Origin: an uncultured Bacteroidales bacterium
GTDB lineage: Bacteria > Bacteroidota > Bacteroidia > Bacteroidales > Paludibacteraceae
Reading direction: 5' to 3'
DNA: 64,000 nucleotides
Assembly (NCBI GenBank): GCA_903911085.1
Contig: CAIWCC010000084.1
Span: 62,001 to 126,000 of the forward strand
Part shown: piece after piece, positions 47,383 through 57,200 of the stretch
Position numbering within the stretch: the stretch's first letter is position 1
How the letters are laid out: every line of letters starts with the position of its first letter
Notes under the pieces: generated by a model
What the model saw: only the letters and a program-made list of their open reading frames with translations
What the model was told of the DNA's origin: nothing
Databases searched by the model: none
Made by a program: the position numbers and the translations under genes

Positions 47383-47584
47383 AAAGAATGAAAGTATATA
47401 GCCTTGGAATAATACTTTCTTTACTTGGAATAAAAGTATCCAGTCTTGGAATAAATGTTTCCGTCCTTGGAATAAAAGTTCGCAGCCATGGAATAAAAGT
47501 TTCTTTCCTTGGAATAAAACATTCCATACTTGGAATAAAACATTCTTTCCTTGGAATAAACTATTGCAACCTTGGAAAAGAAAC
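47383..47584. repeat. 21-bp tandem repeat array, eight clear units plus degenerate ends
   Basis: The motif TTGGAATAAAA recurs exactly every 21 bp at 47404, 47425, 47446, 47467, 47488 (ATGG variant), 47509, 47530 and 47551, with a degenerate unit at 47383 and a partial at 47572. The remaining about 10 bp of each unit vary. The period equals two helical turns, so the AATAAAA tracts all face the same side. Both strands read open with 7-residue repeats. It is not a CRISPR: spacers are far too short. Confidence 0.9.
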
Positions 47585-47596
47585 AGTAAAAAACAA

Positions 47597-47835
47597 TATA
47601 AATAACTAATGGACAAAAAATAATGTCATATAAATAAAAAAGAATAGAACACGGATTTGACGGATTAAGCGGATATACACGGATAATATTTAAACGGATT
47701 GAAAACTGATTAAAGTCATGTAAACATGACTGATAATACCTAAACTATTGAAAATCATTCCGATTTATCGGAATTAAAATCCGTTTTTTTTATCCGCTCA
47801 ATCAGCGTTTATCCGCGTTCAATTCTTTTTCTTTT
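47597..47835. repeat. Inverted-repeat element, copy 1
   Basis: Starts with AACTAATGGACAAAA and TAATGTCATATAAATAAAA, followed by a left arm (ACACGGATTTGACGGATTAA and GCGGATATACACGGAT, 47649 on) and a right arm of imperfect complement (ATCCGTTTTTTTTATCCGC..., 47779-47819). The internal hairpin GTCATGTAAACATGAC is at 47715-47730. No gene inside. A second copy follows at 47873. Confidence 0.75.
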
Positions 47836-47845
47836 TAATACATTA

Positions 47846-47880
47846 AATACGACATTATTTACTTCCACTTACTTAAATAA
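47846..47880 (+). repeat. Dispersed repeat copy
   Basis: Copy of the TACGACATTATTTACTTC repeat, joining the end of inverted-repeat element copy 1 to the beginning of copy 2; see also 44648 and 48434. Confidence 0.6.
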
Positions 47881-48158
47881 CTAATGGACAAAATATAATG
47901 TCATATAAATAAAATGAATAGAACACGGATTTGACGGATTAAGCGGATATACACGGATAATATTTATACGGATTGAAAACTGATTAAAGTCATGTAAACA
48001 TGACTGATAACACCTAAACTATTGATAATCATTAATTACGTTGATTTTCGATTCCGATTTGTTGGAACCAATGGTCATTGACTAACGAGAGATAATTAAA
48101 ATCCGTTCTTTTATCCGCTCAATTAGCGTTCATCCGCGTTTCATTCTTTTTCTTTTTG
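47873..48158. repeat. Inverted-repeat element, copy 2
   Basis: Nearly identical to copy 1 for the first about 150 nt, then interrupted by about 55 extra nt (around 48035-48092) before the same right arm (ATCCGTTCTTTTATCCGC... CATCCGCGTT). The direct duplication with an insertion in one copy indicates a mobile or recombining repeat. Confidence 0.75.
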
Positions 48159-48221
48159 GTTCTACCTCTTTTTGTGTGGGTTGATATTTTTAAACCATTA
48201 AAGCAACAAGTAAAAGATGAT

Positions 48222-48358
48222 AACCACATAAGGCACAATAGTTCACAATAGGATAAATGCTTAAAGCTTTTATAATTCATCTTATAATACCGTAAGGTAT
48301 TTGTCTATTGTGTGCTTTTTTTTTCTTTTAAATATCTTCTATTGTGCCTATTGTGGTT
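48222..48358. repeat. Nested palindromic element
   Basis: Outer arms AACCACATAAGGCACAATAG (48222-48241) and CTATTGTGCCTATTGTGGTT (48339-48358), inner arms CACAATAG (48244-48251) and CTATTGTG (48305-48312) and a central TACC-GTAA-GGTA hairpin. The 137 nt can fold into one long stem. It has no gene and looks like a MITE or REP-type repeat. Confidence 0.65.
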
Positions 48359-48433
48359 TTATTTTCTTTATTTTTAAAGGTATTTTTCAATAAACCCATA
48401 CAATTGAGTGTAGAACTTTCTTTTTAATACAAT

Positions 48434-48466
48434 TATACGACATTATTTACTTCAACTTTCTTAATA
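48434..48466 (+). repeat. Dispersed repeat copy
   Basis: Third copy of the TACGACATTATTTACTTC repeat, preceded like the 47846 copy by TTTTTAATACA. It lies 58 nt before the next gene. Confidence 0.6.
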
Positions 48467-48523
48467 AATTATTTTTTTTTCATTTTATCAATCAGATTTT
48501 TAAACAATTAATTATTTTAGATT

Positions 48524-49189
48524 ATGCCAGATTACATCCCTCAGAACGATGCCGACATGAACGTGTGGCAAGGGAATTTAGTAACAATTGTAGAACCCAA
48601 CATAACTGTTTGGGGCATTTCTACCGACGATTTTGCAGTAGTAAAATCTAAACAAAGCACTTGGACAACAGCATATTCCAAGGCAAGTAACAAACAAAAC
48701 CGCACAGCAGCTGATGTATTATCCAAAGACCTTTCGGGTGATGATTACAAAAAAACAATACGCAGTTTTGTAGCACAATGGTTAGCTAACAATACAAAGG
48801 TTACCGACACCGACCGCACCCGTATGGGTCTTACTGTAAAATCAGGAACTCGCACACCAACTCCTGTGCCAACAACAAGCCCTGTGGGAACTATTGATTT
48901 TTCTGTACGTTTGCAACATTCTATTCACTTTTACGATGAAGCATCAGCACATAGCAATGCAAAACCAGTTGGTGTACATGGATGCGAAATTTACATGAAA
49001 GTGGATGGCGATGCCCCTAAAGCTGCTTCAGAATTGAGCTATGTAGGAACTTGCACTGCCTCACCATTTACGAGCAAATTTGATGGTTCAAAAGCAGGTA
49101 AAACTGTTTATTACTGGCTACGATGGGTAAATACCCGTGGTGAGGCTGGCCCGTGGAGTACAACAATAAATGCTATGGTGGTGGGATAA
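48524..49189 (+). CDS. Uncharacterised protein with C-terminal fibronectin-III-like domain
   Basis: A 221-residue protein without a signal peptide. It begins MPDYIPQNDADMNVWQGNLV, followed by a helical part (about 1-105; KTIRSFVAQWLANNTKVTDTDR) and then an Ig/fibronectin-like part (about 125-221) with VRLQHSIHFYDEASAHS, GVHGCEIYMKV and TVYYWLRWVNTRGEAGPWS. I recognise the layout as a recurring hypothetical-protein type in Bacteroidota and Planctomycetota-like genomes, but know no function for it. A 13-bp inverted repeat follows the stop. Confidence 0.7.
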   Translation: MPDYIPQNDADMNVWQGNLVTIVEPNITVWGISTDDFAVVKSKQSTWTTAYSKASNKQNRTAADVLSKDLSGDDYKKTIRSFVAQWLANNTKVTDTDRTRMGLTVKSGTRTPTPVPTTSPVGTIDFSVRLQHSIHFYDEASAHSNAKPVGVHGCEIYMKVDGDAPKAASELSYVGTCTASPFTSKFDGSKAGKTVYYWLRWVNTRGEAGPWSTTINAMVVG

Positions 49190-49198
49190 GTCTATAAT

Positions 49199-49236
49199 AA
49201 TTTTTCCAATTTGTTAGCAAACGAATTGGAAAAATT
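49199..49236 (+). terminator. Perfect 13-bp hairpin after the 221-residue protein gene
   Basis: AATTTTTCCAATT (49199-49211) and AATTGGAAAAATT (49224-49236) are exact complements with a 12-nt loop, just beyond the stop codon. It likely terminates transcription. Confidence 0.65.
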
Positions 49237-49294
49237 TGAAAACAAAAGACTATAAACTGTGCTAAAGTAGTGCCTCCGTAGTTACAAACCTGCA

Positions 49295-49313
49295 CCCACG
49301 CTGGCGCGGGTCT
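49295..49313 (+). repeat. Partial copy of a GC-rich dispersed repeat
   Basis: CCCACGCTGGCGCGGGTCT matches the arm of the inverted-repeat element at 58353-58384. It lies just upstream of the adhesin/RHS operon, so copies of this repeat bracket that operon. Confidence 0.65.
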
Positions 49314-49392
49314 GGATAACCAATGATTGTTTAATTTTTAAATTTCCAATTAAAAAAACATAAAATCAATTTATTGCTAAAAATACATATAT

Positions 49393-50613
49393 ATGAAAAA
49401 AAAAATTCTTTACTCCATTTTCTTTAGTTTCTTTTCAATAAGTGTTTTAACTGCGCAAACACAAATACCTGAAGGATATGTTCCAGGTAACCGAACAATA
49501 TCTGCTTCTCTAGAAAAAAATATACTATTTAATGCTACATCCCGATTTACAGTTACTCAGACAGGAAAGCAGGGTTTTGATAGCAATGAACTGTCAAAGT
49601 TATTTGATGGAAGTATGGAAGTAAATTATACTTGGGGTATTCCAATAAGTTCAAATGATCCAATGATAATTGAAATAGACAATTTACCAAATGTACATGT
49701 TCAAGTAGGAGCTTGGGTTGGGTTTAGTACCCGATATTGGCCTCCAAAGAAATTCAAGATAGAAGGTTGGGATAGTTGGAGTACTAATAATTGGGTTACT
49801 ATTTCCGACATTGACAATAATACTTTGGAACAATATATAGTAAAAGTTCCTTATGGTTCATTCACAAAACTAAAGTTTACCTTTTTCGATGGTTGTCCTT
49901 CTTCAACTCCTGGTGGTCAAATGGGAGTTTCAGAAATCTATTTTATTCATCCCGAAGCTGCACAAGCCTATGATGGATTATTACTTAAATGTAATACTAA
50001 TGGTAGCGTAGGAATAGGAACTACAACACCAACTGGAAATTTAGAGGTTGCAAATTCTACAGGTGGTGTGCTGTCTATAAGTACAAATAAAATTAATGGA
50101 TCAGTAGCATCACCATTATTTCCAAGAATAGATTTTCTTGGATATGACAATGGTAACAAAGCACGAATATCAGCTACAGAACAAACTTCCAATACTTATG
50201 GTTCAAAGTTATCTTTCTTTGTTAATGATGGAATTAGCGCAACAAGCCTAAAAGAAAGATTGACAATTAATGCTAATGGTAATGTTCTAATTGGTACAAC
50301 TCTCGCTGATCCAACTAATGCCCTGCTTACCGTTAATGGTACAATTCATGCCAAAGAAGTAATAGTTGATGTAAATATACCAGCCGACTATGTATTCCAC
50401 CCTTCCTACAACCTAATGCCACTCAGTCAAGTAGAGCAATACGTAAAAACCAATAGCCACTTGCCCGAAATACCATCAGCTGCTGAGGTAATTAAAAACG
50501 GTGTAAGCATTGGCGAAATGCAAAACAAGCTGCTGCAAAAAATTGAAGAACTGACGCTGTATGTGATAGAGCAACAGAAAGAGATAAATATGTTGAAAAA
50601 AGCGAAAAAATAA
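49393..50613 (+). CDS. Secreted discoidin-like / tail-fibre-like protein
   Basis: A 406-residue exported protein. Signal peptide (ILYSIFFSFFSISVLTAQ). The N-terminal half looks like a discoidin-type beta-sandwich (ELSKLFDGSMEVNYTWG, VGFSTRYWPPKKFKIEGWDS, KLKFTFFDGC). The C-terminal half resembles Bacteroidota tail-fibre/S74-like repeats (GSVGIGTTTPTGNLEVA, GNVLIGTTLADPTNALLTVNGTIHAKEV) and ends with a coiled coil (GVSIGEMQNKLLQKIEELTL...KEINMLKK). Such proteins form surface adhesive trimers. It precedes the T9SS-tail and RHS genes and may work with them in surface contact. Confidence 0.72.
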   Translation: MKKKILYSIFFSFFSISVLTAQTQIPEGYVPGNRTISASLEKNILFNATSRFTVTQTGKQGFDSNELSKLFDGSMEVNYTWGIPISSNDPMIIEIDNLPNVHVQVGAWVGFSTRYWPPKKFKIEGWDSWSTNNWVTISDIDNNTLEQYIVKVPYGSFTKLKFTFFDGCPSSTPGGQMGVSEIYFIHPEAAQAYDGLLLKCNTNGSVGIGTTTPTGNLEVANSTGGVLSISTNKINGSVASPLFPRIDFLGYDNGNKARISATEQTSNTYGSKLSFFVNDGISATSLKERLTINANGNVLIGTTLADPTNALLTVNGTIHAKEVIVDVNIPADYVFHPSYNLMPLSQVEQYVKTNSHLPEIPSAAEVIKNGVSIGEMQNKLLQKIEELTLYVIEQQKEINMLKKAKK

Positions 50614-50703
50614 AAAACATATCTCGCACCCGCATATAGTCCCTCTCAAAAACTCTATTACCTATTCCTTTCTCTTAAACTCAAAAAAATCCTTTCTCTT
50701 TTA

Positions 50704-50763
50704 GGAGAAAGTACCCGTAAGGGGATAGAGGTCGGAGAAAGTACCCGAAGGAGGATAGAGGAC
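50704..50763 (+). repeat. Two tandem 30-bp repeats
   Basis: GGAGAAAGTACCCG followed by AAGG and GATAGAGG occurs twice with a 30-bp period (from 50704 and from 50734), in the 194-nt gap before the T9SS-tail gene. Beyond this the gap (50614-50807) shows no gene. Confidence 0.75.
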
Positions 50764-50807
50764 TGTAGAGAGGGAAGGCGGTGAGGTAAATCAATCCACA
50801 GACTCTT

Positions 50808-51236
50808 ATGAAAACAACAATACATCTTTTCTTCATCGCCTTGTTATGCATTGTATTACAAGCTAAAGCGCAAACCGTAAGTTTTAGTTACGATAATGAT
50901 GGTAATATATACCAACGTAAAGTGCTAACAGTTGGTCCAGTCGGGGTCAAAGCTTTATCTAAAGATACCGTTTCGGTTTCCGAAGTAATTGGTCAGCAAA
51001 AGGTAATCCTATATCCTAACCCTACCAAGGGGCAATTTCAAGTGTCTGTAAATATACTTGATAGCAAACAAAAAAACTACTATAATTTATATTCTCTCTC
51101 TGGCATAAAACTAACAGGGAAGAACATATCTAGTGAATTGACAAATATAGACATTTCCAGCTATCCAGTAGGCACTTATCTGCTGGATATATTCTTGGGC
51201 GATAAAGTATCACGTTGGAAAGTAATTAAACAATAA
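50808..51236 (+). CDS. Mini-protein consisting mainly of a T9SS sorting domain
   Basis: A 142-residue secreted protein: signal peptide (LFFIALLCIVLQAKAQ), a short N-terminal stretch (VSFSYDNDGNIYQRKVLTV, resembling an RHS-type YD repeat), then a complete T9SS type A tail (VILYPNPTKGQFQVSV, YNLYSLSGIKLTGKN, YPVGTYLLDIFLGDKVSRWKVIKQ). With so little cargo it may serve as an anchor or partner. It ends 11 nt before the RHS gene and is almost certainly in the same operon. Confidence 0.8.
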   Translation: MKTTIHLFFIALLCIVLQAKAQTVSFSYDNDGNIYQRKVLTVGPVGVKALSKDTVSVSEVIGQQKVILYPNPTKGQFQVSVNILDSKQKNYYNLYSLSGIKLTGKNISSELTNIDISSYPVGTYLLDIFLGDKVSRWKVIKQ

Positions 51237-51247
51237 AAGATGATATT

Positions 51248-54200
51248 ATGAAAATAAAATACATATTTGTTTGCCTTTTGGCAAGCATGGGCATAGTGAA
51301 TGCGCAGTACCAAAACTATGATTTACAAACCACTAACGATGCTGCCAATACCTATATTGGAAGAGATTATGTGCGGTTGCTGCCCGGATATTCATTTAAG
51401 GCTGGTACAGGCAGTATAATGAATGCAAAAGTGCAAAGTGGTTTAACTCCCGCAGCAGCCGCTAACTTTCTGTCTATTGCCAACCCCACCAATAGCCCTA
51501 CTGTTACTCCCGAAACTTTGACAGCCATAAATACAAGCGCGGCAGTGGGTCAAATTCCCATTTCTTCGTCGGTGAGCCCAAGTGGTGCTAAATGTTACAA
51601 TGTACCCATAGAAATAGTGCCAGGACGACAAGGTTTTCAGCCCAACATCTCGTTATCCTATAATAGTCAGGCTGGAAATGGCGTAGTGGGCATAGGATGG
51701 AACATTAATGGATTATCATCTATTGAAAGGGTGAATAAGAATATGTTTTTTGATGGGATGAATGATATACCTGCATTAACTATTGAAGATGTATTTACGT
51801 TGGATGGAGTAAGATTAATCAAAAATATACAAACAAGTACTTCTACTGTATTTAATTTTGAAACTGTGACAGGAAATACGCAAGTAATAGCGTATGTAAA
51901 TGGAGATATTATAAAGTATTTTAAAGTTTTATATCCCAATGGGTCTGTAGGTATTATGGGTTATACTAGTAATACAACCTCAAAACTTTCGTATCCAATA
52001 ACCACATTGACTGATTTGAATGGAAGTAAAATTACATTTTCATATAATATTGACGAAACAGGCAATACAACTACTGTTAATAGTGGAGGTTATATATCTA
52101 TGAGTACAAATATGAATAATGAAGTATATTATATCGATGAAATCAATTATGGAAAGTGTGCTGATAAACTGGACTTTAGTAAAATAAAATTTAGTTATGA
52201 GAGTCGCTCAGATGAAATCTTTTCTCTTCAATCAACAACAACATGTATTTATAGGAAGCGATTAAGCAAGATTGAATCATTTGCAAATACTGATTTGATA
52301 AGAACTTATTCATTAAGTTATTCCAACAATGACCCTAGATTACCTTCCAATCAGAACGATGTGTCACGCCTAAAACAGATTAGTAGCTTTATAAATACAG
52401 GAAGTTCTGTAACTGACAATTTAAATCCTTTGAAGTTTTATTATGGTGAGAGTGGAACAATATCTACGAGTGTTCAATCAACAACATTGATAAATTCAAA
52501 TTTTGATTTAACAAAAATCAATATAGTTAGAGGAAAATTTGATCTTAATAATCATAATGATGCATTTTTGGTTTATCCTAAAAAAGATTTCTTTACTGGC
52601 AATTATTTGACTGGTTATGTGTTGACTTACCCAACTCAAGAGAATATAAAAGTGTATCAGAATTTAAATGGGTCTATTTCAACGCCATATAATATCACTT
52701 CTGAACAAGGTTTTTTAGGAGTTTATTCCGCAGATATCGACGGAGTCGGTTCTGATAAAATAATAAAAATAAATTCAACAGCAATAATACAGGATCGAGA
52801 GATTTTAAAATTTAAAATATATAAATCAAACCCATCATTAGGTATAGTATTAGATAGAGAGTTGTCTTTAAGTCTTAGTGCAATTACTTTTCCGGCTGAA
52901 GCGCCATATCCATCAGTTACAACTATAATACCTAAAGAATTTTACACTGGCAATTTCACTGGGCATGGAAAAACAGATATTTTATGTGTACCTATAGAAA
53001 TACCTGCTAGTAGCTCTATTTTGAGTTTTGATGGAAGTAATATTAATGTAGTAAATGGTGGCAAACTTTTTAGCAAAACAAGTAATACCTATATCTACCC
53101 TATGGATATAGATGGAGATGGACAAACAGAAATTGTATATGTTAGAACTACTAATACAAAAGTGTATAAATATAAAAGTGGGAGCGGTTTTGTAGATGTA
53201 GCAACATGGGTATTAACGAAGTCTGATTTTGACAATAGGCAGATTCAATTCTCTGATCTCAATGGAGACGGCAAAACTGATATTATTATGTCGCCAAAAG
53301 CAGCAACAACTTATTGCTATACTTACAATAATGTCACAGTTGGTTCATGTGTTAAATGTCCATATTGTGGAGGTTTAAATGGTATAATAGATCCAGTTGG
53401 GATGGGTCCTAGTTATCCTGGAGCTAAATGTTCAAATTGCAATATATATTTGGATTATTCTGTTTTGCATCCTAATTGGGCAACTTATATTCCACCTGGG
53501 ACTTTTAATGTTCAAAATCATAGATGTTGTGTAATTTGTGGTCAAAATACACCTTGGAATGGTACATGTCCAACACATGGAGTGTCAGTTTCAAAATATA
53601 ATTATTACTTCACATTATCTGGAACTTATGATAAAAAGTGGAGATATTTATATTCAAATGGTTTAGGTACTCCATTGGTAATAGAAAAGGATTTTGTAAA
53701 CAGAGAATATAATCATCAATACTCTATTCAAGACATTGACGGGGATAATACACCCGAACTAATTGTGAACATGAATGGCGGTATTAAAATATATCCATAC
53801 CGTGATAATAACCAAGCATTTGATATTACACCAATTAGCACTTTCAACATCTCGAATGCATCTGAATTACTAAGTCTTGATATAGTATCACAAACCATGA
53901 ATTATGATGTAAACTCTGAAAAGAATTTCTCTCAATTGATAGCACTAACTAAAACAGGCATTGATAAATACACATTTTCTCAAAACCAAGCCAAAAACAA
54001 CCAAATATCATTAATGATTAACAGCTTGGGTATAGCAGATAAAACCAATTACGACCAATTGCATCAAGGAGCTAATTACATACCAGGCACTACCGCAACA
54101 TTCCCCAACACCGACTTTCAAGGTCCACTTTGGGTAACTACGCAAAATAGTGTAATGTATAACAAGCAGTTGATTAGCAATACAACCTATAATTACACAG

Positions 54201-57200
54201 GAGCTATTTTGCACAAACAAGGATTGGGATTACGAGGATTTACGTCTATGAAAGCTACTGACCTTATGACAAACAAGGTGGTTAGCACCGAGTTTGACCC
54301 TTATAAAATGGGAGCAGTGGTAAAACAAACCTCTGACAGGGAAGAATCAACTTTCGACTATACTTTTACCAACTATAGTAATGCAACTGGTGGCATCAAA
54401 AAAATGAAATTACAGCTGAACAACAAAACTGTTACTGATAAAATGAAAAGTAATACTGCAACTGTTACTTATACAGATTACGATGATTATGGAAATGTAG
54501 GTACAGAAGTAACTAATTTCAGTGGGGATATTTTAAATAAATCGACCATTGAAAACGCTTGGGATAACAAAGTAAATGGTAACATTTATATGTTAGGAAT
54601 GCTTACAAATAGAAAAACTACAACAGAGCGGGGGACTAAAACCTTTGTTCAGAATGAAGGGTACGAGTATTATGATGAAACCAAGAAATTCAGATTGCAG
54701 TTTATTCGCAAATCTGTTTACAAAAATGGGCAAACAAAAATGCCTCTTGCAGATACTGAATATAAGTATAATGTCGATTATGGAACATTGAGTGAAGAAA
54801 CAGTACATAATACAATAACAAATAATGCTGCAGATGATTTGACAACTTCATATACCTATTGGGATGATGACAAGTGTTCGTTGAAAACTAAAACCGATCC
54901 GATGGGGCTTGTTACTTCTTATTCATACTATCCCGGCACACGGCTATTGAAGGATGTAACTGATTATTTGGGCAATACAGTTACATATAGTTACGATAAC
55001 TGGAGACGAAAAAACAGTGAAGTGAGTAAAGTAGGTACCGATATTATCACTACTACGCTAGGTTTAGTATGGAATACAGAATCTGAACCTAAAAGGCTCA
55101 TCCAACAAACCACAACTACCACTGGGCAACCAACTGTTACAACTTATGTTGATGTGTTTGGCAGGGAAACCCGCAAAGCCATTGCTGGATTTAAAATTAA
55201 AACAAATGTATTTGCCGACAAAGAATACGATAACTTTGGACATCTGAAAAGCAGTTCTGCACCTTATAACTCAACAGAAAGTCCTTTGTGGACAACCTAC
55301 GATTATGACAAGTATGACAGACCCTTGAAAGTGTTGCAACCCAACGGAAGTACCACAACTTATACTTATACTGGTAATACAGTAAGCGAAAACAAAAATG
55401 GTGTGGCAACTTCTAAAACAACGGACTCAACAGGTAAAACCACTGCAACTACCGATGCAGGTGGTGAGGTGAAATATACCTATAAAGCAGATGGACAACC
55501 CGAAAGTGTAGATGCAGCAGGAGTAGTAACAAGTTTTGAATATGACGATTATGGCAGGCAAAACAAACTGATTGACCCAAGTGCAGGCACTATACAAACA
55601 GATTACAACGATGCCATTCATACGATAACTCAAACTATGAATAGTGGAAAAATTATTACTACCGTAACCAATAAATATGGACAACCAATAACAAAAACAA
55701 CACCCGATTTTACAACTACCTATAGTTATGATCCTACCTATAAACGACCAACTGGAAGTACTACTACAAATGGAACGTCTAAAGGTATAGAATATGATAC
55801 GTATGGTCGTTTATGGAAATCAACCGAAACCGTAAGCGGGAAAACATATCAGGAAGTATATGGGTATGATAAAGGACGGATAGGAAACATTAATTACAAT
55901 ACTGGTACAGAAAGTTTACTTACCAATCTTACTTCGGTGGTTTATAAATATAATGGTAACGGATATTTGTACCGATTAGAAGATGCTGCGTGCAATAGAC
56001 TGTGTGAAGTAGATAGCGTAAATGAGTTAGGGCAAGAAAAATCGGTATTGCTGGGTAATGGGCTCACTACCACCAAAAACTACACACCCGAAGGACTGTG
56101 GACAAATGTAACCACATCGAATGGTATTCAAAATATGAATTATGACTTCAACCGCATAAACGGAACACTGACTTCGCGTACCGATGTTACACGAGGTTTG
56201 TCCGAAAGCTTTGCTTACGATGGTCTTTATCGCCTGAAAAGCTTTGGTTCAAAAACTATGGATTATTACCCTAACGGAAATATAAATACCAAAAGCGATG
56301 TGGGTGCTGAAAGCATTTATAAATATAATGATGATACCAATACCAAACCATATACATTGTTTAAAATATATAATGCCACAACCGTGGACTTGGCCAATCA
56401 GCTGGATATTGATTACACTGTTATGTCGCGTCCTACTTCCATACGGAATACCTCTACGGGTTTAAGTGCCACGTTTACTTATAACGATGGTTACGATAGA
56501 GCAACTATGCAAATAAAACAAGGCACTACTGTAACCATGAATAAAACTTATTTTGGTGGTGGAAAGTACGAAATAGAAACAGTGGGAGGTATTGAAAAAC
56601 AACGCCTTTACGTAGATGGTTCGCCTTATAATGCTTCCGTATTACTCGAAAAAACTGGTGCGTCAGCTATACAATCTTACTATTTACACAGAGATTATTT
56701 GGGTAGTATTACCCAAATCACAAATAATAGTGGTAATTTTGTAACTGAATACAGCTATGATGCGTGGGGCAGAATGAGAAATCCACTAAACTGGACAGCT
56801 TATCCACAAGGTTTACAGCCTACAATGTCTTATGGTATGCGTGGTTATACAGGGCATGAACAATTGAACCAATTTGGTATCATCAATATGAATGCGCGCT
56901 TGTACGACCCAGTATTAGCAAGGTTCTTAGCTCCCGATCCTTATGTTGGCTCTGGTTTGACGAATGATTTTAATCGTTATATTTATTGTAGGAATAACCC
57001 ATTGATGTTTATTGACCCGAGTGGGGAATCTCCATGGTCGTGGATAAAAGACCAATGGAATAATTTTTCAAATTTCATGAACAAAACTTTTCCTAATGGT
57101 TTTGAAATTGGGTATGGAGCTGGTTTACCTGGCAATAATGGTCGAGGCTTTTTTTATAACGGAAATTTAAATGGTAACTCCAGTTTTGGAGGTAATTATA

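Larger units (their letters stand above)
47174..48523. other. 1.35-kb gene-free repeat field
   Basis: No convincing gene is present. From left to right it contains the 21-bp array (47383-47584), two copies of a long inverted-repeat element (47597-47835 and 47873-48158), a nested palindrome (48222-48358) and a short dispersed repeat (48434-48466). The two frames that can be read through the 21-bp array on opposite strands are by-products of its period being a multiple of three. Confidence 0.7.

Noticed and set aside
47383-47584. Possible CRISPR array
   Set aside because: The conserved part is only about 11 bp and the variable part about 10 bp, and no cas genes are present; CRISPR repeats and spacers are each about 23-40 bp.
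47362-47616. Two opposite-strand frames with seven-residue repeats through the 21-bp array
   Set aside because: They are produced by a 21-nt period that cannot introduce stops once open; variable positions show no protein-level pattern and no promoter is seen.
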